Positions 16,801-23,643 of a DNA stretch of 44,314 nucleotides are shown piece after piece. The position numbers were made by a program, and so were the translations under genes. The stretch spans positions 1 through 44,314 of the forward strand of contig DWWQ01000015.1 of assembly GCA_019119615.1 (NCBI GenBank), read 5' to 3'. The notes under the pieces were generated by a model, which did not search any database, was not told where the DNA came from, and saw only the letters and a program-made list of their open reading frames with translations. How positions within the stretch are numbered: the first letter of the stretch is position 1; each line of letters opens with the position of its first letter. The DNA comes from Candidatus Alistipes stercoravium (GTDB lineage Bacteria; Bacteroidota; Bacteroidia; Bacteroidales; Rikenellaceae).

Positions 16801-17781
16801 ATGGCCGGAATCAAATGCATAGGCATCCTGACCTCGGGCGGCGACGCCCCCGGAATGAATGCGGCAATTCGCGCGGTAACGCGCAGCGCAATCTACAACG
16901 GATTCACCGTAAAGGGAATCATGAGAGGATACAAGGGATTGGTATTCAACGAGATCGTTGAATTCAAATCCCAGAGCGTCAGCAACATCATCCAGCTGGG
17001 AGGAACGATCCTCAAGACCGCCCGCTGCAAGGAGTTCACGACCACAGAGGGCCGCAAGGCCGCCTATGAGAACATGACGGCGGCAGGCATCGACGCCCTG
17101 GTGGTCATCGGCGGAGACGGTTCGCTGACCGGTGCCGAACTCTTCGCCCAGGAGTACAACGTCCCGATCGTCGGACTGCCCGGAACAATCGACAACGACC
17201 TGGGCGGCACCGACTCGACGATCGGATACGACACGGCCCTCAACACGATCATGGAGGCCGTCGATAAACTCCGCGACACGGCATCGAGCCACGAGCGGCT
17301 CTTCTTCGTCGAAGTGATGGGACATACGGCCGGTTACCTGGCACTCAACAGCGCCATCGCCACCGGGTCCGAAGCGGCCATCATCCCGGAGATGGATACC
17401 GAAGTGGACCAGCTGGCCGAACTCATCAACCACGGATTCCGCAAGAGCAAGAACTCGGCGATCGTGATCGTCGCGGAGAACCCCCAGACAGGCGGTGCCA
17501 CGGCGCTGGCCGAACGTGTCAAGAAGGAGTTCCCGCAGTACGACGCCCGCGTAACGATTCTGGGACACATCCAGCGCGGCGGATCGCCGACGGCCGTGGA
17601 CCGCATCCTGGCTTCGCGCATGGGTGAGGCCGCCATCGAGGCGCTGCTCGACGGGCAGCGCAACGTGATGATCGGCATGCGTAACGGACAGATCGTCTAC
17701 GTCCCCTTTGCCAAGGCCGTCAAGCACAACAAGGGCATCGACCGCAGCGCCCTCGACCTGGTAAAGATCCTCTCGATATAA
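16801..17781 (+). CDS. pfkA: ATP-dependent 6-phosphofructokinase
   Basis: This enzyme phosphorylates fructose-6-phosphate to fructose-1,6-bisphosphate, the committed step of glycolysis. The 326 residues match the bacterial PfkA size. Seen are [19 protein letters not shown] (ATP site), [25 protein letters not shown] with the catalytic Asp, [10 protein letters not shown], and [13 protein letters not shown]. The GGDGS loop, rather than GGDDT, indicates ATP rather than pyrophosphate as donor. The ATG at 16801 follows a perfect promoter; a longer in-frame reading would run through the terminator. It opens a block of sugar genes. Confidence 0.96.
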   Translation: MAGIKCIGILTSGGDAPGMNAAIRAVTRSAIYNGFTVKGIMRGYKGLVFNEIVEFKSQSVSNIIQLGGTILKTARCKEFTTTEGRKAAYENMTAAGIDALVVIGGDGSLTGAELFAQEYNVPIVGLPGTIDNDLGGTDSTIGYDTALNTIMEAVDKLRDTASSHERLFFVEVMGHTAGYLALNSAIATGSEAAIIPEMDTEVDQLAELINHGFRKSKNSAIVIVAENPQTGGATALAERVKKEFPQYDARVTILGHIQRGGSPTAVDRILASRMGEAAIEALLDGQRNVMIGMRNGQIVYVPFAKAVKHNKGIDRSALDLVKILSI

Positions 17782-17795
17782 TCCCCCACGATCCG

Positions 17796-17825
17796 GCGAA
17801 GCGCCCGACATCCGGGCCGCTTCGC
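17796..17825 (+). other. Hairpin after pfkA
   Basis: GCGAAGCG-CCCG (17796-17807) pairs with CGGG-C-CGCTTCGC (17813-17825), with one bulged C. No T-run follows, so it is more likely a stabilising or weak terminator hairpin between pfkA and the PfkB-type kinase than a full stop. Confidence 0.5.
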
Positions 17826-17862
17826 AAGATCATAACCCTTAAAAAACCACGAACTCAAGCGA

Positions 17863-18864
17863 ATGAAACGCGTAATCGGCATCGGCAACGCTCTGACGGA
17901 CATGCTGGTCAATCTGAAGAACGACTCCGTGCTGGAGCGATTCAACCTGGCCAAAGGCTCGATGAGCCTGGTCGATTCCCTGCTACAGACCGAAATCTCG
18001 AAATCGGTGGCCGGACTGCCCTACTCGCTCTCTCTGGGAGGCTCCGCGGGAAACACGATCCGCGCCATGGCCAAACTGGGATGCCGGGTCGGATTCATCG
18101 GAAAGGTCGGTCCCGACACTACGGGCGACTTCTTCATCCAGGCACTCGAGAACCTCAATATCGAACCGATGATCTTCCGCGGTACGGAACGCTCGGGAAA
18201 ATGCGTGTCGCTCATCTCGCCCGACGGCGAGCGGACGATGATCACCCACCTCGGCGCCGCCCTCGAACTCTCGGCCGCAGAGATCAAGCCCGAGATTTTC
18301 GAAGGATACGACTGCCTCTACGTCGAGGGCTACCTGGTGCAGAGCCACGAGTTGATCCTCGAAGCCGTACGCCGCGCCAAGGAGTGCGGACTGGAGGTGG
18401 CCATCGACCTGGCCAGCTTCAACATCGTGGCCGAGAACCTCACGTTCCTGCGCGACCTGGTCCGTGAATATGTCGATATCGTCTTCGCCAACGAGGACGA
18501 GGCAAAGACCTTCACCTGCGAAGCGGAGCCGCTGAATGCCCTGCAGGCGATCTCCGAAATGGCGGGGCTCGCCGTCGTGAAGATCGGCACGAAGGGTGCG
18601 CTCATCAAACGCGGCGACGAGGTGGTGCATGTCGGCATCATGGCCGCCGCCAAACGCGTGGACACCACCGGCGCCGGAGACTTCTACGCCGCAGGATTCC
18701 TCTCGGGTCTGTGCGACGACCTGACGCTGCGCCAGTGCGGCACGATCGGCGCCATCACGGCCGGCAAGGTGATCGAGGTCGTGGGTACGACCTTCGGAGA
18801 GGATGCCTGGAAAGACATCTACCGGCTGGTCAGCAAGGTCAAGCACGAAAAATACCTCTTCTGA
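17863..18864 (+). CDS. PfkB family kinase, adenosine kinase-like
   Basis: This is a 333-residue ribokinase-fold kinase. The first PfkB signature is LSLGGSAGNTIRAMAKLG near residue 60 and the second is VDTTGAGDFYAAGF at about 266-279, with the catalytic Asp in GAGD. The N-terminal GIGNALTDMLVNL and the overall pattern fit the group annotated as adenosine kinase in Bacteroidota, but members also phosphorylate sugars such as fructose, ribose or inosine. It lies 81 bp after pfkA. The nucleoside role is the more common one; the sugar-rich context keeps a sugar substrate open. Confidence 0.88.
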   Translation: MKRVIGIGNALTDMLVNLKNDSVLERFNLAKGSMSLVDSLLQTEISKSVAGLPYSLSLGGSAGNTIRAMAKLGCRVGFIGKVGPDTTGDFFIQALENLNIEPMIFRGTERSGKCVSLISPDGERTMITHLGAALELSAAEIKPEIFEGYDCLYVEGYLVQSHELILEAVRRAKECGLEVAIDLASFNIVAENLTFLRDLVREYVDIVFANEDEAKTFTCEAEPLNALQAISEMAGLAVVKIGTKGALIKRGDEVVHVGIMAAAKRVDTTGAGDFYAAGFLSGLCDDLTLRQCGTIGAITAGKVIEVVGTTFGEDAWKDIYRLVSKVKHEKYLF

Positions 18865-18869
18865 TATCG

Positions 18870-18911
18870 GCCTCCGCCGCTTCGACAGACCGGAGTTGCG
18901 GAGGCTTGATT
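18870..18911 (+). terminator. Probable terminator of the PfkB-type kinase gene
   Basis: GCCTCCGC (18870-18877) pairs with GCGGAGGC (18898-18905) over a 20-base loop, followed by TTGATTTT. It is of moderate strength because of the long loop and broken T-run. Confidence 0.5.
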
Positions 18912-18919
18912 TTCATCGA

Positions 18920-18967
18920 ATATTTTCCAGTAGGAAATATAAATACCGAAAATTATCCGTATCTTTG
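18920..18967 (+). promoter_or_regulatory. MarR gene promoter with imperfect palindrome
   Basis: TATCTTTG (18960-18967) is a good -7 box 27 bp before the MarR gene; no TTTG is found at -33. In that place lies ATATTTTCC-AGTA-GGAAATAT (18920-18940), an imperfect palindrome with one extra T. This is the spot and form expected for an autoregulatory MarR operator. Confidence 0.5.
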
Positions 18968-18993
18968 ACACGGAAAACACAAACCCGCCCGAC

Positions 18994-19356
18994 ATGGAAC
19001 CGATCTGCATCATCAAGGAGATTTACAAGACGCTCTACCTCTTCGAGAAGGAGTTTGCCGAAGTACACGACATTACGATCAACGAAGCCATGCTGCTCTG
19101 CTGCCTGAAAGGCGGGGAGGCCAAGTCGGCCGGCACGATCAGCGAATACATCGGGCTGTCGAACTCCCGCGTCTCGAAGGTCATCACGGCCGTGGAGGAG
19201 AAGGGTTACATCCATCGCGAGATCAACCGCAACGACAAACGGCAGATGTTCTTCAGCCTCACGCCCGAGGGCGAGGCAAAGGCCCGCCGGATGATGCGCG
19301 AAGGGCTGCATGTGGAGGATCTCTTCGACCGGCTGAAGCACTGCATGCCGGATTGA
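18994..19356 (+). CDS. MarR family winged-helix regulator
   Basis: This is a 120-residue protein with the MarR fold: dimer helix IIKEIYKTLYLFEKEFAEVH, helix-turn-helix EAKSAGTISEYIGLSNSRVSK, and the wing EKGYIHREINRNDKRQMFFSLT with the conserved D-R pair. It is short for the family, and the C-terminal dimer helix is brief. A palindrome at 18920-18940 suggests self-repression. It stands between the PfkB-type kinase and the ROK kinase operon on the same strand, so it may also control those genes, but no second copy of the palindrome was seen at 19357-19616. Confidence 0.88.
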   Translation: MEPICIIKEIYKTLYLFEKEFAEVHDITINEAMLLCCLKGGEAKSAGTISEYIGLSNSRVSKVITAVEEKGYIHREINRNDKRQMFFSLTPEGEAKARRMMREGLHVEDLFDRLKHCMPD

Positions 19357-19408
19357 CGCGCAACAAGCGGGCCATCGTGCGGGCCGACGGAAAATCGGCT
19401 CCCGAGAA

Positions 19409-19440
19409 TTTGCAGAAACGGAGGATCTTCAATACCTTTG
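19409..19440 (+). promoter_or_regulatory. Promoter of the ROK kinase-manA operon
   Basis: TTTG (19409-19412), 20 bp and TACCTTTG (19433-19440) match the Bacteroidota promoter. Transcription would begin near 19445, giving an unusually long 5' leader of about 170 bases. Confidence 0.7.
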
Positions 19441-19460
19441 TAGGGATAGAACCTAACAAC

Positions 19461-19600
19461 CGGGACAGTTGCGGCAGGTCCGGAGAGTCCGGCTCCCGCC
19501 GCGGGTGAAGGGAACGATCCCTCGGCAGGGCCGACCGGCAGCCTGCAGACCTGCAGATCGGTCCGAAGCCGCCGGAACGATCGGTCCGCAACCGGTCCCG
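19461..19600 (+). ncRNA. Candidate structured leader RNA (cis-regulatory)
   Basis: The leader of the ROK kinase gene folds by eye into a closed multi-helix structure. P1: CGGGAC (19461-19466) with GTCCCG (19595-19600), then GTTGCGG (19468-19474) with CCGCAAC (19586-19592). P2: CAGGTC (19475-19480) with GACCTG (19548-19553), enclosing four small hairpins at 19481-19491, 19495-19505, 19510-19521 and 19522-19534. A further hairpin (GATCG/CGATC plus TCCG/CGGA, 19556-19582) lies between P2 and P1. P1 ends 16 bases before the ATG, so it could control translation. CCTGC at 19542-19546 is an alternative partner for GCAGG of P2. I cannot match it to a known riboswitch class. High GC content makes chance stems easier, so this is a candidate only. 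Confidence 0.45.
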
Positions 19601-19616
19601 ACAAACCTGAAACACT

Positions 19617-20720
19617 ATGTACAGTTACGACAACCGGGTGGTCATCACCCTCGATGCAGGAGGTACGAATCTGGTATTCGGAGCCATGCAGGCCAACAAA
19701 TTCATTGTCGATCCGATCACACTGCCCTCGCACGCCGAGAACCTGGACAAATGCCTCGCCACGATGGTCGAAGGCTTCCAGCAGGTCATCGACAAGCTCG
19801 ACGAGAAACCCGTGGCGATCAGCTTCGCCTTCCCCGGTCCGGCAGACTATCCCAACGGCATTATCGGCGGTTACCTGCCCAACTTCCCGTCGTTCCGCGA
19901 AGGCGTGGCGCTCGGGCCCTTCCTCGAGGCGAAATTCGGCATTCCGGTATTCATCAACAACGACGGCGACCTGTTCGCCTACGGCGAGGCCCTCGGAGGG
20001 GCGCTTCCCGAGGTGAACGCCCGGCTCGAGGAGCTGGGCAGCTCAAAGAAATACGGCAACCTGATCGGCTATACCTTCGGCACGGGATTCGGCGTGGGTA
20101 TCGTCGTCGATCACCGGCTCAACCGCGGCGACAACTCCTGCGTGGAGACCTTCTGCCTGCGCCACAAGAAGATGCCCGAAGTGATCGTCGAGGAGGGAGT
20201 GGCCGTACGGGCCATCAAACGGGTCTACGGCGAAGCATCGGGCGATGTGAACCACACGTTCGAGCCGAAGGATATCTGTGAAATCGCCGACGGCACGCGT
20301 CCCGGAGACCGGGAGGCCGCCAAAAAGGCCTTTGCCGAGCTGGGCGAAATCGCCGGCGACGCCATGGCCACGGCCGTAACGCTCATCGACGGCCTGATCG
20401 TCATCGGCGGCGGCATCACCGCGGCCCGCAAGTACATCATGCCCAGCCTGCTGCGGGAACTTCGCTCGAAGATGCACACCATCAAGGGCGAGGAGCTCAA
20501 CCGCGTACAGATGAAGGTCTACGATCTGGACAACGAGGAGGAGTTCCGCGAGTTCGCCAAGGGATCGCAGCGCCCGCTGAAGGTATACGGCACGGACCGC
20601 TATGTGGCCTACGACCCGCAGAAACGCGTCGGCGTGATGATCTCCAAGCTGGGAGCCAGCCGCGCCATTTCGGTCGGCGCCTACGCATTCGCCCTGAGCC
20701 AGCTCGACGCCAACAAGTAA
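19617..20720 (+). CDS. ROK family sugar kinase (glucokinase/hexokinase-like)
   Basis: This is a 367-residue cytoplasmic kinase of the ROK family, expected to phosphorylate glucose, mannose or a related hexose with ATP. The phosphate loop is ITLDAGGTNLVFGAM (about 10-23). The catalytic Asp is in VFINNDGDLFAYGEALGG, and GYTFGTGFGVGIVVDHRLNRG is the family glycine segment. LIVIGGGITAARKYIMPSL is near the C-terminal part. The usual ROK zinc motif (CxCGxxGCxE) is absent. It has no DNA-binding domain, so it is an enzyme and not a repressor. manA follows after 64 bp, which suggests hexose or mannose phosphate metabolism. A long structured leader precedes it. B. fragilis RokA is a known ROK hexokinase of similar role; orthology was not tested. 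Confidence 0.85.
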   Translation: MYSYDNRVVITLDAGGTNLVFGAMQANKFIVDPITLPSHAENLDKCLATMVEGFQQVIDKLDEKPVAISFAFPGPADYPNGIIGGYLPNFPSFREGVALGPFLEAKFGIPVFINNDGDLFAYGEALGGALPEVNARLEELGSSKKYGNLIGYTFGTGFGVGIVVDHRLNRGDNSCVETFCLRHKKMPEVIVEEGVAVRAIKRVYGEASGDVNHTFEPKDICEIADGTRPGDREAAKKAFAELGEIAGDAMATAVTLIDGLIVIGGGITAARKYIMPSLLRELRSKMHTIKGEELNRVQMKVYDLDNEEEFREFAKGSQRPLKVYGTDRYVAYDPQKRVGVMISKLGASRAISVGAYAFALSQLDANK

Positions 20721-20784
20721 GCCCGACGCCGGATGCGACCGGCGGAACGGCAGAGAAATAACGGAACCAAAAAAATCAAATAAT

Positions 20785-21750
20785 ATGTACAAGTTCAAAC
20801 CCATTTTGAAATCGATGCTCTGGGGCGGCGAGAAGATCATCCCCTACAAACGGATCGACTCCGACCAGAAACAGGTCGGCGAAAGCTGGGAGCTTTCGGG
20901 CGTCAAGGGCAACGAATCGGTCGTTGCCGAGGGCCCCGAAGCCGGCACGACGTTGCCTGAGCTGATCGCACGCCACGGCGCCGGTCTGCTGGGCAAGGCC
21001 AACTTCGAGCGTTTCGGCGAGGAGTTCCCGCTGCTCATCAAGTTCATCGACGCCCGGCAGGATCTCTCGATCCAGGTGCACCCGAACGACGAACTGGCCT
21101 GGGAACGCCACCAGTCGAAGGGCAAAACCGAAATGTGGTACGTCGTGGCGACGGACGAAGGCGCCCACCTGCGTTCGGGATTCGCCAAGCAGGTAACCCC
21201 CGCCGAATATGCCGCCAGCGTCGAGGACAACACGATCACCGACCTGCTGACCGACTACGCGATCCATCCGGGCGACGTCTTCTTCCTCCCGGCCGGCCGC
21301 GTGCATTCGATCGGCGCCGGAGCCTTCATCGCCGAGATCCAGCAGACGTCGAACATCACCTACCGCATCTACGACTTCAACCGGCGCGATGCCAACGGCA
21401 ACACCCGGGAACTGCACACCGAACTGGCCAAGGGGGCCATCGACTACACGGTGCTTCCCGACTACCGCACGCACTACACCCCGGCTCAAAACAGCGAGGT
21501 GGAGCTCGTGTCGTGCCCCTACTTCACCACCTCGCTGCTCGACATGACCGAAGAGCAGACGCTCGACCTCTCGACGCTGGATTCGTTCCTCGTGGTGATC
21601 TGCATCGAAGGCGCCGGCACGCTCCGCGACGCAAACGGAGAGTCGGTTGCCGTACATCAGGGAGAGACGGTGCTCGTACCGGCCTCGGCCAGCAGTCTCC
21701 GCCTCACGCCCGACGGATCGATGAAGGTCCTGACCAGCTGCATCCGCTGA
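20785..21750 (+). CDS. manA: Mannose-6-phosphate isomerase, class I
   Basis: This zinc enzyme interconverts mannose-6-phosphate and fructose-6-phosphate. The 321-residue cupin protein carries the metal-site motif QVHPND (Gln97, His99), Glu116 in GKTEMWYV, and the second histidine His174 in PAGRVHSIGAGAF. The active-site arginine region TYRIYDFNRRD is present. The short form without the large helical insert is common in Bacteroidota and Firmicutes. It is the second gene after the ROK kinase and is closed by a strong terminator at 21780-21815. Together the two could carry mannose from free sugar to glycolysis. Confidence 0.93.
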   Translation: MYKFKPILKSMLWGGEKIIPYKRIDSDQKQVGESWELSGVKGNESVVAEGPEAGTTLPELIARHGAGLLGKANFERFGEEFPLLIKFIDARQDLSIQVHPNDELAWERHQSKGKTEMWYVVATDEGAHLRSGFAKQVTPAEYAASVEDNTITDLLTDYAIHPGDVFFLPAGRVHSIGAGAFIAEIQQTSNITYRIYDFNRRDANGNTRELHTELAKGAIDYTVLPDYRTHYTPAQNSEVELVSCPYFTTSLLDMTEEQTLDLSTLDSFLVVICIEGAGTLRDANGESVAVHQGETVLVPASASSLRLTPDGSMKVLTSCIR

Positions 21751-21779
21751 TCCCGCCCAACCGGGGTTTCCGACAGCAC

Positions 21780-21815
21780 AAGCCCGCCTTTTTTCCGGAA
21801 AAGGCGGGCTTTTTC
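21780..21815 (+). terminator. Terminator of the ROK kinase-manA operon
   Basis: AAGCCCGCCTTTT (21780-21792) pairs perfectly with AAAAGGCGGGCTT (21799-21811) around TTCCGG, followed by TTTC. Confidence 0.92.
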
Positions 21816-21825
21816 ATGGTTTCGG

Positions 21826-21857
21826 GTTGCATTTGTGCGTTTTTTCCCGTAACTTTG
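21826..21857 (+). promoter_or_regulatory. Promoter of the NahK/NagB operon
   Basis: GTTG (21826-21829), 20 bp and TAACTTTG (21850-21857) form a good Bacteroidota promoter 35 bp before the ATG at 21893. Confidence 0.65.
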
Positions 21858-21892
21858 GATTTCCGAAAGAGACATTCAAGCAAGCCAAAACC

Positions 21893-22993
21893 ATGAAGAC
21901 CGACTTACAGGCCATTGCCTCATGCTTCGCCCTGGAGGGCGCGATCGAATCGATCGACTCCCTGGGTGAGGGCTTTATCAACGACACCTTCATCATCCGC
22001 ACAGGCGCCGGCACTCCCGACTACATTCTCCAGCGCAAGAACAAGGAGGTATTCCCCGACGTCCCGGCCATGATGGAGAACATCCGCAAGGTTACCGAAC
22101 ACATCCGCCGCCGCGTGGTGGCCGAAGGGGGCGATCCGCAACGGGAAGCGATGACCGTCATCCCGACCCGCGACGGGGCTCTGTGCCACCTCGACCCGCA
22201 GGGCGAATACTGGGCCGTCTCGATCTTCATCGACGACACGATCTCCTACAACAAGGCCGACTCACCGGAACTGGCCCGCAAGGGCGGCGAGGGGATCGGC
22301 CGTTTTCAATCCCAGTTGGCGGATTTCGACGAGCCGCTGGCCGAGACGATCAAGGGATTCCACAACATCCGCCACCGCTTCGTGCAGTGGGACGAGACGC
22401 TTGCACGCGACGCCGCGCACCGCAAGGCCTCGCTGGCCCGGGAGATCGGCTGGATCGAGGAGCGCCGCGCCGAGATGCTCGGGTTCTGGAGTCTGGTGGA
22501 GCAGGGCGTAATTCCCGCACGCGTTACGCACAACGACACGAAGATCAACAACATCCTCTTCGACCGCCAGGGCAACGTGCTCTGCGTGATCGACCTCGAC
22601 ACGGTCATGCGCTCCACCTCGCTCAACGATTTCGGAGACGCCATACGCTCCTACTGCAACACGGGCGACGAGGATGACCGCGATCTGACGCGCGTCGGCA
22701 TGTCGATCGAAATGTTCCGCGCCTACACGGAAGGATATCTTTCGCAGCGTGCCGCACAGTTGCTGCCCGTCGAGACGGACCACCTGGCCTTCGCGGCCCG
22801 CTACATCACCTACGAACAGGTGCTGCGCTTCCTGATGGACTACATCGACGGCGACAAATACTACAAGACCAAATACGCGGAGCACAACCTCGTGCGCACG
22901 CACGCCCAATACCGGCTGTTGCAGAGCATCGAGGAACAGTACCCCGAAATGTGCCGCATCGTTACGGAGACGGCGGCCAAATACAGACACTGA
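21893..22993 (+). CDS. APH-fold phosphotransferase, N-acetylhexosamine 1-kinase-like
   Basis: This is a 366-residue kinase of the aminoglycoside phosphotransferase fold. The catalytic loop is VTHNDTKINNILFD (about 210-225) and the metal-binding Asp is in VIDLDTVM. The phrase HNDTKINN and the flanking residues resemble NahK, the bifidobacterial N-acetylhexosamine 1-kinase that makes GlcNAc-1-P or GalNAc-1-P during mucin sugar use. Its place before two NagB-type genes supports an amino-sugar substrate. The ATG at 21893 is chosen because it follows the promoter; an in-frame ATG at 21827 lies within the promoter. There is no sign of antibiotic resistance function. The substrate is inference. Confidence 0.8.
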   Translation: MKTDLQAIASCFALEGAIESIDSLGEGFINDTFIIRTGAGTPDYILQRKNKEVFPDVPAMMENIRKVTEHIRRRVVAEGGDPQREAMTVIPTRDGALCHLDPQGEYWAVSIFIDDTISYNKADSPELARKGGEGIGRFQSQLADFDEPLAETIKGFHNIRHRFVQWDETLARDAAHRKASLAREIGWIEERRAEMLGFWSLVEQGVIPARVTHNDTKINNILFDRQGNVLCVIDLDTVMRSTSLNDFGDAIRSYCNTGDEDDRDLTRVGMSIEMFRAYTEGYLSQRAAQLLPVETDHLAFAARYITYEQVLRFLMDYIDGDKYYKTKYAEHNLVRTHAQYRLLQSIEEQYPEMCRIVTETAAKYRH

Positions 22994-22994
22994 C

Positions 22995-23639
22995 ATGCTG
23001 GAAGTACGCAAGATCACGGGCATACGCCCCAACGACTGGGAGGTCGTGGACCGGGCCTTCGATTCGGTCGAATCCCAGAAAATCGCCTGCTGCAACTGGG
23101 CGGACGAATACCCTTACACGCCCGACGTGCGCTTCCGCATGTTCCACACGGGCGATTACCTGATGGTGCGTTTCGACGTTGCGGAGCGCTACACCGCAGC
23201 GCTCGTCGATGAGGACAACGGACGCGTATGGACCGACTCCTGCGTGGAGATCTTCATCGCGCCCGACGAAGAGACCTACTACAACTTCGAGACCTCGTGC
23301 ATCGGGCACATGCTTCTCGGCGCACACCGCCAGGGCGAAAAGGCCGTGCCGGCATCGGCCGAAGTGCTCGCAGGCGTCAAGCGCCACACGTCGCTTCCGA
23401 GCACTCCGTTCGAGGAGCGCGTGGGCGACAACCGCTGGCATGTCGTGCTGGCCATCCCGCCGCAGGCGCTGTTCCAGCACGACCTGAAGGACTGGAGCGG
23501 CATGGAGATCCGCGCCAACCTCTTCAAGTGCGGAGACAACCTCTCGCACCCCCACTTCCTGTCGTGGCGCCCCATACGGACGGAGAAGCCCAACTTCCAC
23601 CGACCCGAATTTTTCGATCGTATCAAATTAGCCAAATAA
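22995..23639 (+). CDS. CBM9-like carbohydrate-binding domain protein
   Basis: This is a 214-residue beta-sandwich protein of the CBM9-like group: WADEYPYTPDVRFRMFHT, MVRFDVAER, VWTDSCVEIFIAPDEETYYN, ETSCIGHMLLG and KPNFHRPEFFDRIKL. The family usually binds sugar chain ends in secreted enzymes. Here there is no signal peptide, so it should remain in the cytoplasm, which is odd for a binding module. It starts 1 bp after the kinase gene and 4 bp before the NagB/PIG-L gene, so it is tightly tied to amino-sugar metabolism. It may bind a sugar intermediate or have a different role. Confidence 0.8.
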   Translation: MLEVRKITGIRPNDWEVVDRAFDSVESQKIACCNWADEYPYTPDVRFRMFHTGDYLMVRFDVAERYTAALVDEDNGRVWTDSCVEIFIAPDEETYYNFETSCIGHMLLGAHRQGEKAVPASAEVLAGVKRHTSLPSTPFEERVGDNRWHVVLAIPPQALFQHDLKDWSGMEIRANLFKCGDNLSHPHFLSWRPIRTEKPNFHRPEFFDRIKLAK

Positions 23640-23643
23640 ACGT

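Noticed and set aside
19480..19554. Reading of the ROK kinase leader as a cobalamin riboswitch
   Set aside because: Only short words match (CCGG...CCGG, CAGACCTGC). The AGGGAA block, the CTGT-A box and the long peripheral arm are missing, and the hairpin loop is only 3 bases. The true cobalamin riboswitch at 27484-27675 shows what the class looks like here.
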